Positions 1-6,325 are shown, numbered from the stretch's first letter. The stretch: DNA of 6,573 nt from Planctomycetota bacterium (GCA_002400895.1 NVRO01000166.1:1-6573), one strand, 5' to 3'. Notes: a model not told the origin generated them from the letters alone. Translations and numbers: made by a program.

Positions 1-237
1 CCGTGGGCAAGCACACAGAATACCCCCCACATTTTTACGGCCGAGCGCGACCGCTGCATCTACTACTTTGCCCGGTTCCCCGACAAATGTGACTACCGTA
101 CGGTTGGTCGCAGCCCCGGGATCGACGTCCAACAGAGTGACCCCATCGGCTTCAGTGATTACCGCTGCAAGTGCGCCGATGACCGCTTGGTCGCGGCCTT
201 CAGAGAAGTTGGGAACGCATTCAATGAGTTTTTGCAT
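1..237 (-). CDS. ftcD: Glutamate formimidoyltransferase, N-terminal part (gene runs off the left edge)
   Basis: Only the first 79 codons lie in the window. The family enzyme moves the formimino group from N-formimino-L-glutamate to tetrahydrofolate in the cytoplasm, a late step of histidine degradation. The start is well placed because the protein opens with MQKLIECVPNFSEGRD, which matches the N-terminus of this family almost residue for residue. LLDVDPGAATNRTVVTFVG (about residues 35-53) is the second family signature. No good Shine-Dalgarno site precedes the ATG. The gene begins 26 bases after the thioesterase stop, so the two are probably co-transcribed. Odd point: the last few residues before the edge (about 74-79, LCACPR) do not match the expected run toward the conserved HKGEHPR motif that holds the catalytic histidine. 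That may be divergence, or poor sequence or assembly at a contig end. Identification of the family is firm; integrity of the gene is unknown. Confidence 0.85.
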   Translation of the reverse strand, partial: MQKLIECVPNFSEGRDQAVIGALAAVITEADGVTLLDVDPGAATNRTVVTFVGEPGKVVDAAVALGRKNVGGILCACPR

Positions 238-263
238 GACGGGCTTGGACTTGGCTCAGGACC

Positions 264-683
264 TCACAGCATAACTGCATCACGAAAGGCTTGAGGAGTC
301 GGGCAGGAACCACGGGTCTGGTGGTCCCACCAAACCATTACCGCAACCGCTTCGGCCCAGGGAGTACCGTCGGGACCGATTACGCGGTAGGCCTGATCGA
401 ACGACCGCTCGCCCAGACGGGTGGTTGCCATTTCGATGGTCAACTCTGCCGGACCGTGTCCGGGGTGCAGAAAGCGGATATTGGTCTGGCCGAGCACGAA
501 GCCGATTTTAGCGCTGTGCTCAAGCAGGCCCAGATGCTTGAAATAACAAAAACGTGCTTCCTCGAGCAAGGTCAAAAAGACCGCGTTGTTGAGCACACCC
601 ATGTTGTCCTCGTCGGACCACCTGGTGTGTACATTGCATTCGAACTCCAGTTCGCTTGATGGGGGGACGTGTGGTGTTTCCAA
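264..683 (-). CDS. Acyl-CoA thioesterase, hotdog fold (4HBT / YbgC-like)
   Basis: A 139-residue protein, the usual length for single-domain hotdog thioesterases, which hydrolyse acyl-CoA esters to free acid and CoA in the cytoplasm. The key motif is RWSDEDNMGVLNNAVFLTLL at residues 21-40, the equivalent of the common RWSDxDxxGHVNNxxY segment, followed by EEAR (41-44). The aspartate (D26) and the NN pair are kept, but the usual histidine of GHVNN is V30. TNIRFLHP near residues 68-75 and the C-terminal AEAVAVMVWWD strand also fit the fold. The start taken is TTG at 683-681. The reading frame is open only to an in-frame TAA a few codons upstream and there is no ATG before the core motif. No clear Shine-Dalgarno site is seen, so the start is uncertain by several codons. 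It lies just upstream of the formimidoyltransferase in the same direction. The substrate cannot be read from the sequence. Confidence 0.82.
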   Translation of the reverse strand: METPHVPPSSELEFECNVHTRWSDEDNMGVLNNAVFLTLLEEARFCYFKHLGLLEHSAKIGFVLGQTNIRFLHPGHGPAELTIEMATTRLGERSFDQAYRVIGPDGTPWAEAVAVMVWWDHQTRGSCPTPQAFRDAVML

Positions 684-685
684 GA

Positions 686-706
686 TGTCACTAGTTTATG
701 GTGACA
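686..706. repeat. Inverted repeat beside the thioesterase start (operator or 5'-leader hairpin candidate)
   Basis: TGTCAC at 686-691 and GTGACA at 701-706 are exact reverse complements separated by nine bases. Allowing one mismatch, the arms extend to eight bases (GATGTCAC / GTGACACC). The near arm is only three bases upstream of the TTG start. In DNA this could be an operator; in the transcript it would form a hairpin over the ribosome landing site. No regulator gene is in the window to pair it with. Confidence 0.35.
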
Positions 707-1020
707 CCAACTCCATTGAAGGTGAGTTTTAAGGATTGTGAATAGAATAAATACACTCCGCCATGGGGGTAGCCGGTAATGCCAATCAAACTGGGGTTGT
801 TCGGAATGGTTAGAGAAGTACTGAAACGACCGCTAGCAGAAATCATTCCCCAAGCCAACAGATCGAGGCTGGCGCGGGGTCGGCAAGTAGGCCGTTAGAG
901 CAGAGAGTGGCAATAGTGGGTAAAAGGTTTTTGAGCATTGGCTTGGCTATCAGTAATACCCGAGGGGTAATTGAATAACCCGTAATCGCGGCTGAGGTTT
1001 CGGTGGGGTTTGAGCATCCC

Positions 1021-1026
1021 TATACT
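1021..1026 (+). promoter_or_regulatory. Candidate -10 box of the carboxylase operon
   Basis: TATACT differs from the sigma-70 consensus TATAAT at one base and sits 33 bases before the ATG of the epimerase gene. The -35 region at the normal distance (about 998-1003, TTTCGG) is poor, so the promoter may be weak or need an activator. Transcription would start near 1033, which is the first base of the palindrome. This is inference from consensus only. Confidence 0.4.
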
Positions 1027-1032
1027 TTGAGT

Positions 1033-1050
1033 GAAGAGCATCTGCTCTTC
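1033..1050 (+). promoter_or_regulatory. Palindrome / hairpin immediately upstream of the epimerase start
   Basis: GAAGAGCA and TGCTCTTC are perfect 8-base complementary arms with TC between them. As RNA this gives a seven-pair stem with an ATCT loop; as DNA it is a compact dyad typical of a dimeric regulator site. It spans the predicted transcription start and ends eight bases before the ATG at 1059. No Shine-Dalgarno sequence lies between the hairpin and the start codon (the intervening bases are pyrimidine-rich, CCTCCTTG), so it could be an operator, a stabilising 5' stem, or a translation control element. Confidence 0.45.
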
Positions 1051-1058
1051 CCTCCTTG

Positions 1059-1469
1059 ATGAATCGAATCAACGGCATTGACCACATTGCGATTGCAGTC
1101 GCAGACCTGGACCAGGCAGTTGCCATTTGGCGCGACCAGCTCGGCCTGCGGGAAGGTGCACGCGAGCTTGTCGAGGATCAGGGGGTGGAAGTACAAATGA
1201 TGTACGCCGGCGAGACTCGGGTCGAGCTGGTTTGTCCGATTAGCGCCGATTCTCCGATTCAAAGGTGGATGGATAAACGTGGTCCCGGCCTGCATCATCT
1301 CGCTTTAGCCGTGGATGATTGTCAAGCTGCCATTGAAGCCACAGTGTCTGCTGGCGGTCAAATGGTCGACCAGGAGGCACGCCAAGGAGCTCATCAAACC
1401 AAAATCGCCTTCGTGCATCCCAAGAGCACTGGCGGGGTCCTCACCGAATTAGTCGAGGGCGGTAAATAA
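1059..1469 (+). CDS. mce: Methylmalonyl-CoA epimerase
   Basis: A 136-residue cytoplasmic enzyme of the vicinal-oxygen-chelate (glyoxalase) superfamily that interconverts (S)- and (R)-methylmalonyl-CoA. This links propionyl-CoA carboxylase to methylmalonyl-CoA mutase. Two beta-alpha-beta-beta-beta repeats are visible. The first starts at [15 protein letters not shown] (residues 7-21) and the second at [11 protein letters not shown] (77-87). The candidate metal ligands are H9, E56 in VELVCP, H79 or H80, and E130 in TELVE, as in the family. EDQGVEV (39-45) matches the conserved substrate-loop segment. Length is typical. The ATG at 1059 is preferred over an in-frame TTG three bases earlier because the family begins a few residues before the DHIAIAV strand. 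No Shine-Dalgarno site is visible; a palindrome lies just upstream. The stop codon shares one base with the start of the carboxyltransferase gene (TAATG), so the two are translationally coupled. Confidence 0.93.
   Translation: MNRINGIDHIAIAVADLDQAVAIWRDQLGLREGARELVEDQGVEVQMMYAGETRVELVCPISADSPIQRWMDKRGPGLHHLALAVDDCQAAIEATVSAGGQMVDQEARQGAHQTKIAFVHPKSTGGVLTELVEGGK
1455..1459 (+). promoter_or_regulatory. Ribosome binding site for the carboxyltransferase gene
   Basis: GAGGG lies inside the last codons of the epimerase gene, nine bases before the ATG at 1469. It supports that start and reinitiation across the TAATG overlap. Confidence 0.6.
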
Positions 1470-3016
1470 TGTCAAAAAAAGTAGTTGAGAGACTGGAAGA
1501 ATTGCGCGCTGCTGCCGCGATTGGTGGTGGACAAAAGCGCATCGATGCCCAGCATGCCAAGGGTCGGCTGACCGCGCGCGAACGCATCGACCTGTTGCTC
1601 GACCAGGGCAGTTTCGAAGAGGTCGGGGCCTTTGTCACCCACCGCTGCACCAATTTCGGAATGGCCGAACAGAAAATACCGGGCGATGGTGTGGTAACTG
1701 GTACCGGAACCGTGGCCGGGCGTCTGGTCGCAGTTTATTCCCAGGACTTCACCGTTTTTGGCGGCTCCCTATCGGAATCCTATGCCCAGAAGATTTGTTC
1801 GATAATGGATATGGCGATGAAACTGGGGATTCCAATTGTCGGCTTGAATGATTCCGGTGGAGCACGCATTCAGGAAGGGGTGGTTTCGCTCGCCGGCTAT
1901 TCCGACATTTTTCTCCGCAATACTCTGGCTTCCGGAGTGGTGCCGCAAATCTCCGCCATCCTCGGTCCCTGTGCCGGCGGTGCGGTTTATTCTCCCGCTC
2001 TTACCGACTTCATCTTCATGGTCGACGGGAGTTCCTACATGCACATCACCGGTCCGGATGTGGTCAAGGCGGTGACCCATGAGGAGGTGTCGTCCGAAGA
2101 CCTTGGTGGTGCCACCGTGCACGAGTCGGTGTCAGGGGTCTCGCACTTCACCTGTGCCGACGACGCCGAGTGCATGGCTAGGATTCGCCGCTTATTGTCC
2201 TTCCTGCCGCAGAACAACACTGACGATGTTCCTCTCAAGAGTACCGAAGATGCGGCGCAGCGTACCGCACCGGAACTTGACGAATTGGTGCCGGAGTCGC
2301 CGGATCAGCCCTACGACATCAAGGTGGTAATACTGGCGATTGTCGATGACGCCGACTTCCTCGAAGTGCAGGAAGGCTTTGCCCGCAATATCGTCTGCGG
2401 ACTGGCGCGACTAGGAGGACGCAGCGTGGGGATAATCGCCAACCAGCCTGCGCATCTTGCCGGGGTTCTGGATATAGATGCGAGTGTCAAGGCAGCGCGT
2501 TTTATTCGTTTCTGCGACGCCTTCAACATTCCGTTGATTACCTTCGAGGATGTTCCCGGCTTCATGCCCGGAACCGCACAGGAACACGGCGGGATTATTC
2601 GTCATGGCGCCAAACTGCTTTATGCCTACTGCGAGGCAACCGTGCCCAAGCTCACCGTAATCACCCGCAAGGCTTATGGCGGAGCCTATTGTGTGCTGTC
2701 GTCCAAGCACATTCGGGGTGACTACAACGTGGCCTGGCCGACCGCTCAAATTGCGGTGATGGGGGCAGAAGGTGCAGCAAAAATCATTTTCCGTCACGAG
2801 ATTGCCTCAGCCGATGACCCCGCTGCCAAACAGGCCGAGATGATTGCCGAGTATGAGGAGCGCTTCGCCAACCCATTTGTAGCGGCTGAACGAGGCTACG
2901 TTGATGATGTCATCATGCCGTCATCTACCCGCCCGCGATTGATTCGCGCACTGGAGCTATTGCGCACCAAGCGCGACATTAATCCGGCCAAGAAGCACGG
3001 CTCGATTCCGCTCTAG
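1469..3016 (+). CDS. pccB: Propionyl-CoA carboxylase beta subunit (acyl-CoA carboxyltransferase)
   Basis: This 515-residue protein is the carboxyltransferase half of a biotin-dependent acyl-CoA carboxylase. It transfers CO2 from carboxybiotin to propionyl-CoA or a related acyl-CoA in the cytoplasm. It is full length for the family and has two crotonase-like domains, roughly residues 25-260 and 280-510. The N-domain acyl-CoA and oxyanion segments are [11 protein letters not shown] (128-138) and [16 protein letters not shown] (167-182). The C-domain biotin-side segments are [24 protein letters not shown] (starting 359), RKAYGGAY (400-407) and [11 protein letters not shown] (422-432). It ends in KKHGSIPL, the usual PccB/MmdA tail. 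The residue after GGAY, which in Streptomyces PccB is an aspartate tied to acyl chain choice, is C408 here. A methylmalonyl-CoA decarboxylase alpha subunit looks similar, but the biotin carboxylase and epimerase next to it favour ATP-driven propionyl-CoA carboxylation. The start has a GAGGG site and overlaps the epimerase stop by one base. Confidence 0.93.
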   Translation: MSKKVVERLEELRAAAAIGGGQKRIDAQHAKGRLTARERIDLLLDQGSFEEVGAFVTHRCTNFGMAEQKIPGDGVVTGTGTVAGRLVAVYSQDFTVFGGSLSESYAQKICSIMDMAMKLGIPIVGLNDSGGARIQEGVVSLAGYSDIFLRNTLASGVVPQISAILGPCAGGAVYSPALTDFIFMVDGSSYMHITGPDVVKAVTHEEVSSEDLGGATVHESVSGVSHFTCADDAECMARIRRLLSFLPQNNTDDVPLKSTEDAAQRTAPELDELVPESPDQPYDIKVVILAIVDDADFLEVQEGFARNIVCGLARLGGRSVGIIANQPAHLAGVLDIDASVKAARFIRFCDAFNIPLITFEDVPGFMPGTAQEHGGIIRHGAKLLYAYCEATVPKLTVITRKAYGGAYCVLSSKHIRGDYNVAWPTAQIAVMGAEGAAKIIFRHEIASADDPAAKQAEMIAEYEERFANPFVAAERGYVDDVIMPSSTRPRLIRALELLRTKRDINPAKKHGSIPL

Positions 3017-3061
3017 GCGGGTATTCGTAGTCCGTCAAATCCGCAACATTCAATCGCCATA

Positions 3062-4582
3062 ATGAGTGATCGTCCACCGTTCAAAAAACTGTTGATTGCC
3101 AATCGCGGTGAAATAGCGGTGCGTATTCTGCGAACTTGCCGTGAACTTGGCATTCGTACGGTGGCGGTTTATTCCGAACCTGACAGTCAAGCACTACATG
3201 TGCGCTACTCCGATGAGGCCTATGCGCTGGGTGGAAAAACTCCGGCCGAATCCTATCTGCGTGGGGATGCGATTCTGGAGATTGCGTTGACTTGTGGGGC
3301 GGAAGCAATCCATCCGGGCTACGGTTTCCTCGCCGAAAATGCTGAGTTTGCCGAGGCGGTGGCCGCTGCCGGTTTGAGTTTTATCGGCCCATCGCCAGCT
3401 GCGATGAAGGTCATGGGTGACAAATTGGCTTCGCGCAAGGCGATGGTCGCTGCCGGCGTGCCGGTTGTTCCTGGTGCTACCGAAGCCTCCCGGAGTGCAG
3501 CTGAAGCTGCTGCTACTGCCGCAGAAATCGGCTTTCCGGTGATGCTCAAGGCCTCCGCTGGTGGTGGCGGCAAGGGTATTCGGGTAGTCAATGCGGTGGA
3601 GGAGATGGAGTCGGCCTTCACCACCGCGAGTGGTGAGGCTACTTCCGCATTTGGGGATGGCCGGATGTACGTGGAAAAGTTTCTCGAAGCACCACGCCAC
3701 GTCGAAGTGCAGGTGCTCGGAGACACCTCGGGTAAGGTTGTGTATGTGGGAGAGCGCGAATGTTCGATTCAGCGTCGCCACCAAAAACTGATAGAGGAAG
3801 CTCCATCCCCGGTAATCGACGTTGAAATGCGCCGCAAAATGAGTGCTGCCGCGATTGCTGCGGCGGCTGCAGTTGATTATGTGACTGCCGGCACGGTCGA
3901 GTTTCTGTGGTCCAATGGGGAGTTCTTCTTTCTCGAAATGAACACTCGGATTCAGGTTGAACATGGCATCACCGAGGAGGTTTACGGACTGGATCTGATT
4001 GAATGGATGTTGCGAACCGCGGCCGGGGAGAAGCTGCCGTTCGATAGCTTCGACCAGCCTCGCAGGCATTCGATTGAGGTGCGGCTCAACGCTGAAGACC
4101 CCGAAAAGGGCTTTCTGCCGGTGGTTGGCAAGGTGGAAAATTTGCGTTTGCCTGGTGGCCCCGGGGTGCGCATCGATTCGGCACTGTTCAGCGGCATGGA
4201 GATTACCCCTTATTACGATTCGATGCTGGCCAAGTTGATTTCTACCGGACCGACCCGTGCTCACGCCATTCGCCGGATGGAACGGATGTTACAAGAGTTG
4301 CATATCGGGGGACTGACTACATCAGCCAGCATCGCGCTTGAGGTACTGCGTTGCGAAGCCTTTGTCAGTGGTAACTATGACACCGGCACTCTTGAAAGAA
4401 TGATGGCCAGTGGGCGTGAGCCTGACCACAGCCACCGTGATGCGGCGGCCATCGTAGCCGCCTTGCACCGCCATCATCAAGCCAAGCACCAGGCTGTTCG
4501 AGCTGGCGGTAGCGATGGTGGTGTCGCTCCATGGGTAGCCGACGGGCGCCGCGCCCAAATGAATATGAGGCCGCGGCGATGA
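3062..4582 (+). CDS. accC: Biotin carboxylase subunit of the acyl-CoA (propionyl-CoA) carboxylase
   Basis: A 506-residue ATP-grasp enzyme that carboxylates the biotin of the carrier protein using ATP and bicarbonate. The N-terminal domain (about 7-120) has LLIANRGEIAVRI (10-22) and HPGYGFLAEN (84-93). The ATP-grasp domain has the glycine-rich KASAGGGGKGIR loop (163-174), ERECSIQRRHQK (231-242) and EMNTRIQVEHGITE (292-305). The C-terminal domain has HSIEVRLNAEDP (336-347). The residues equivalent to E. coli AccC C230, K238, R292, E296 and R338 are all present (C234, K242, R296, E300, R341), so it should be active. A glycine replaces the common proline after VEH. The tail after about 455 is basic and histidine-rich (HRHHQAKH) and resembles the linker that precedes the carrier domains in fused PccA proteins. 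The gene follows pccB by 45 bases with no evident Shine-Dalgarno site and overlaps the carrier gene by an ATGA. Acetyl-CoA carboxylase is the main alternative role. Confidence 0.93.
   Translation: MSDRPPFKKLLIANRGEIAVRILRTCRELGIRTVAVYSEPDSQALHVRYSDEAYALGGKTPAESYLRGDAILEIALTCGAEAIHPGYGFLAENAEFAEAVAAAGLSFIGPSPAAMKVMGDKLASRKAMVAAGVPVVPGATEASRSAAEAAATAAEIGFPVMLKASAGGGGKGIRVVNAVEEMESAFTTASGEATSAFGDGRMYVEKFLEAPRHVEVQVLGDTSGKVVYVGERECSIQRRHQKLIEEAPSPVIDVEMRRKMSAAAIAAAAAVDYVTAGTVEFLWSNGEFFFLEMNTRIQVEHGITEEVYGLDLIEWMLRTAAGEKLPFDSFDQPRRHSIEVRLNAEDPEKGFLPVVGKVENLRLPGGPGVRIDSALFSGMEITPYYDSMLAKLISTGPTRAHAIRRMERMLQELHIGGLTTSASIALEVLRCEAFVSGNYDTGTLERMMASGREPDHSHRDAAAIVAALHRHHQAKHQAVRAGGSDGGVAPWVADGRRAQMNMRPRR
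4566..4570 (+). promoter_or_regulatory. Ribosome binding site for the biotin carrier gene
   Basis: TGAGG lies eight bases before the ATG at 4579, inside the last codons of the biotin carboxylase gene. It decides this start over an in-frame ATG at 4531 that would add 16 residues with no family resemblance. Confidence 0.65.
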
Positions 4583-5109
4583 AATATTTTGTCGAGGGTA
4601 GCAACGACTATCAGGTCGAGCTTAATCTCATCGACCTTGGAGATGGCCGCTACCTGGTGGAACTTGAGGGCAGGACAATCGAGGCAACAATTTCAGCGGT
4701 GGACAGTCTCGGACAATATTCAATCGGTCTGGATCATGCCACTTATGCCGCCAGCATCGAGCAAGATGGCGACCCGACGGATTTGCATGTTGGAATCGCC
4801 GGCCAGAGGTGGCATCTACAGGTGCTTGACGAACGGGAGCTGGCCGCGGGCGAGCTGAAGACAGCTTCCGGTGGCAAAGCCGAGTCGGTCCGGGCGCAGA
4901 TGCCGGGCTTGGTGGTTGAACTGCGGACAGCAGTCGGTGAAGTGCTTGAGCCGGGTGCGCCAGTGTTGGTGCTCGAAGCGATGAAAATGCAGAATGAGGT
5001 GGTCACCGAGCAGGGCGGCCGGGTGTGTGAAATCGCTGTCGAGGCTGGCAAGGCGGTCGAAACAGGTGCTTTATTGCTCAGATTGGAACCGGTCGACGAC
5101 CAGGTTTGA
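4579..5109 (+). CDS. Biotin carboxyl carrier protein of the acyl-CoA carboxylase
   Basis: With the ATG at 4579 the protein has 176 residues. The C-terminal 70-80 residues form a biotinyl/lipoyl domain. QMPGLVVEL (107-115) opens it, and the biotinylation motif EAMKM (133-137) carries K136, the lysine that receives biotin. The conserved prolines and glycines of the barrel (G120, PGAPVL) are present. The first 95 residues are beta-rich (YLVELEGRTIEATI near 25-38, RWHLQVLDE near 78-86) and look like a reduced form of the region that joins biotin carboxylase to carrier in fused PccA chains. It would shuttle CO2 from the biotin carboxylase to PccB. The start codon and the preceding stop share ATGA (4579-4582), so translation is coupled. 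No alanine/proline-rich swivel like that of E. coli AccB is obvious. The last 39 bases overlap the end of the opposing isomerase gene. Confidence 0.92.
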   Translation: MKYFVEGSNDYQVELNLIDLGDGRYLVELEGRTIEATISAVDSLGQYSIGLDHATYAASIEQDGDPTDLHVGIAGQRWHLQVLDERELAAGELKTASGGKAESVRAQMPGLVVELRTAVGEVLEPGAPVLVLEAMKMQNEVVTEQGGRVCEIAVEAGKAVETGALLLRLEPVDDQV

Positions 5110-5997
5110 ACGGAGTTTCGGCGGCACCATATTGCGCAGCCACGCTTCCGCTATCTGGATTTTGCACTCCGCTACCATCTGCTTGATTTCAGCGCGAATG
5201 TCCTTACCGGCTGCTTCCCACTCCTTGAGCTGGGGGTACATCACCAGCAGGTGGCGGACAAAGCTCTGGTCATCACGGGATCGCTCCGCGCGTTCGTAAT
5301 CGGTGACTTCAAGAACGTGGAAACCGTAAACCGTGAGGAATGGTTTGCTCAGCTTCCCTTTGGGAAAAGTGTGAGCCAGGAGGTCGAATGGTTGTACTGC
5401 TTGCTCACGACCAAACACATAGGCTCCGTCGGCGGGTGAGTCTTCCTCCTTGTCGTCGGAAAATCGTTCGACCAATTTAAGCCAGTCCTCCGGCCCCAGG
5501 TCTGCTTGGGCGGCGGCAGCTTTGATCCGTACATCCATCGAAACAAGGGATACGGCGAAACGAGCCCGGGCAACGCGCCCCGGAATCAGGGCAGCGACTG
5601 CGTCACGAATAAGAATGTCGGTAGCACCCGGGCGGAAACTGCGGTAGTAGGAGACCAGTTGATTGATGTCACCGGCAGTAATTTCTTCCCCGTCGACTGT
5701 AAGCAGGACCCGCTCGGTGGTAAATGGCGGCTGGTCTGGTGACAACGGACGGGGGCTGCGTGGGTCATCAGCTATCCGGTTCTGTTCAAGCAGGGCTCCA
5801 AAAGCATCACCCGGTGCCACCTGTCCCAAACCGGTTATTCCTGGTTGGGCGTTGGGTATGGGAGCCGGAATGGTCGGAAGTGATTGTTCTGGAGTCGGGG
5901 GGTCGACGCGGATGACCGGGGGTTTTGCCCCACGCTGTTGGGCCAGGCCCAACTGGCTGGTCAATAGAAAGGCACACAAGCAACTGAACAGTTTCAT
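5071..5997 (-). CDS. Secreted parvulin-type peptidyl-prolyl isomerase (SurA-like)
   Basis: A 308-residue protein probably exported by Sec, with an n-region lysine, a hydrophobic core and a likely signal peptidase I cut at LGLA/QQ (19/20). A proline-rich, probably disordered stretch follows (about 25-92), then a SurA-like helical segment starting VLLTVDGEEITAGDINQLV (97-115). A parvulin core follows: WLKLVERFSDD (172-182), GAYVFGREQAVQPFDLLAHTF (starting 191), KGKLSKPFLTVYGFHVLEV (213-231), with the conserved GFH at 225-227. Parvulins catalyse proline cis-trans isomerisation or act as chaperones for outer-membrane and periplasmic proteins. The usual histidine of the first strand (HIL) is not in its expected place (ARFAVSL near 144-150), while VRHLLVMYP occurs after the core (247-255), so activity is uncertain. 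The start is strong: AAGGAG seven bases upstream and an ATGA overlap with the preceding small gene. Its end overlaps the carrier protein gene on the other strand by 39 bases. Confidence 0.8.
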   Translation of the reverse strand: MKLFSCLCAFLLTSQLGLAQQRGAKPPVIRVDPPTPEQSLPTIPAPIPNAQPGITGLGQVAPGDAFGALLEQNRIADDPRSPRPLSPDQPPFTTERVLLTVDGEEITAGDINQLVSYYRSFRPGATDILIRDAVAALIPGRVARARFAVSLVSMDVRIKAAAAQADLGPEDWLKLVERFSDDKEEDSPADGAYVFGREQAVQPFDLLAHTFPKGKLSKPFLTVYGFHVLEVTDYERAERSRDDQSFVRHLLVMYPQLKEWEAAGKDIRAEIKQMVAECKIQIAEAWLRNMVPPKLRSNLVVDRFQSEQ

Positions 5998-6299
5998 TCT
6001 TCTTCTCCTTGGTCAAAGTAGCCCAGGTTTTCAAGGTTGGATTGAGTAGTATCGTCGATTGCCGCAGACATTGCCGCAAGGGCAGTTGCCGCCAATCGTT
6101 CATGTTCATTATCCAAGCGCAGGTGTAGATTTTCCGACCGTGTGCTTTCCTGCTGAGCAATGTCCGTCCGCTCCCGCAAGTCGGCGGGGGAGAATAATTG
6201 GCGGGCATCCTTGCCTTCATAGACCACATGGATGGCAGTGCCGTCGGCGGTACGCAGGGAGCGGGCAAAGTGTCCACCCCATAACACCTCGGAAAACAC
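5994..6299 (-). CDS. Small unrecognised protein coupled to the isomerase gene, possibly 5'-truncated
   Basis: I do not recognise this 101-residue frame. It is supported as coding because its stop overlaps the isomerase ATG in an ATGA (5994-5997) and the isomerase Shine-Dalgarno site lies within its last codons. The protein is soluble-looking, with no signal peptide or membrane segment. A beta-like N-terminus (LWGGHFARSLRTADGTAIHV, 6-25) is followed by a charged, helix-prone stretch (about 40-95) and an acidic end (DQGEEE). The N-terminal pattern (W, then LRTADG, then V and G) recalls the opening of DUF2851 proteins, which are several times longer and have a GPDF motif not present here; this is only a weak resemblance. 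The start given is GTG at 6299-6297, with another GTG at 6287. Neither has a Shine-Dalgarno site. The frame stays open upstream to 6479 with no start codon, antisense to the PhzF remnant, which suggests the true 5' end has been lost. Confidence 0.5.
   Translation of the reverse strand: MFSEVLWGGHFARSLRTADGTAIHVVYEGKDARQLFSPADLRERTDIAQQESTRSENLHLRLDNEHERLAATALAAMSAAIDDTTQSNLENLGYFDQGEEE
6005..6010 (-). promoter_or_regulatory. Ribosome binding site for the isomerase gene
   Basis: On the minus strand this reads AAGGAG, seven bases before the ATG at 5997. It is the strongest Shine-Dalgarno site in the window and lies inside the end of the preceding small gene. Confidence 0.75.
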
Positions 6300-6325
6300 T
6301 TCGCGTGATTCTGTATTCTCGGTGA

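Larger units (their letters stand above)
684..1058. other. Divergent intergenic region between thioesterase and carboxylase operons
   Basis: These 375 bases separate the leftward thioesterase gene from the rightward methylmalonyl-CoA epimerase gene and must hold promoters for both. The stretch is richer in A and T than its flanks, notably 727-755, a plausible promoter zone for the thioesterase. It contains an inverted repeat beside the thioesterase start (686-706), a -10-like box (1021-1026) and a palindrome (1033-1050) before the epimerase start. A short GC-rich stem (957-961 with 965-969) and a 9-base direct repeat TTTGAGCAT (930-938 and 1009-1017) are also visible but could be chance. I see no convincing coding frame, tRNA or terminator in it. 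Confidence 0.6.

Noticed and set aside
291..659. A 122-codon plus-strand frame opposite the thioesterase
   Set aside because: The minus-strand frame has a clear hotdog motif and the plus-strand product does not resemble any family.
1020..1298. A 92-codon minus-strand frame over the epimerase start
   Set aside because: It is antisense to the conserved first half of the epimerase and covers the promoter region, with no supporting motif.
3956..3970. Glycine instead of proline after VEH in the biotin carboxylase signature
   Set aside because: This substitution is, as far as I recall, also found in related biotin carboxylases such as urea carboxylases, and all catalytic residues are present, so it is not evidence of inactivity.
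3194..4264. A 356-codon open frame antisense to the biotin carboxylase gene
   Set aside because: It lies wholly inside a well-identified gene whose protein matches its family end to end. The antisense product has no recognisable domain and a composition rich in His, Arg and Ser, typical of a shadow frame.
4531..4578. A 16-residue upstream extension of the biotin carrier protein
   Set aside because: The ATG at 4579 has a Shine-Dalgarno site at the right distance and an ATGA overlap; the extension overlaps the biotin carboxylase tail more deeply and adds no conserved sequence.
5110..5160. Possible intrinsic terminator after the carrier gene
   Set aside because: No stem followed by a T-run was found on either strand, and the region is coding for the isomerase.
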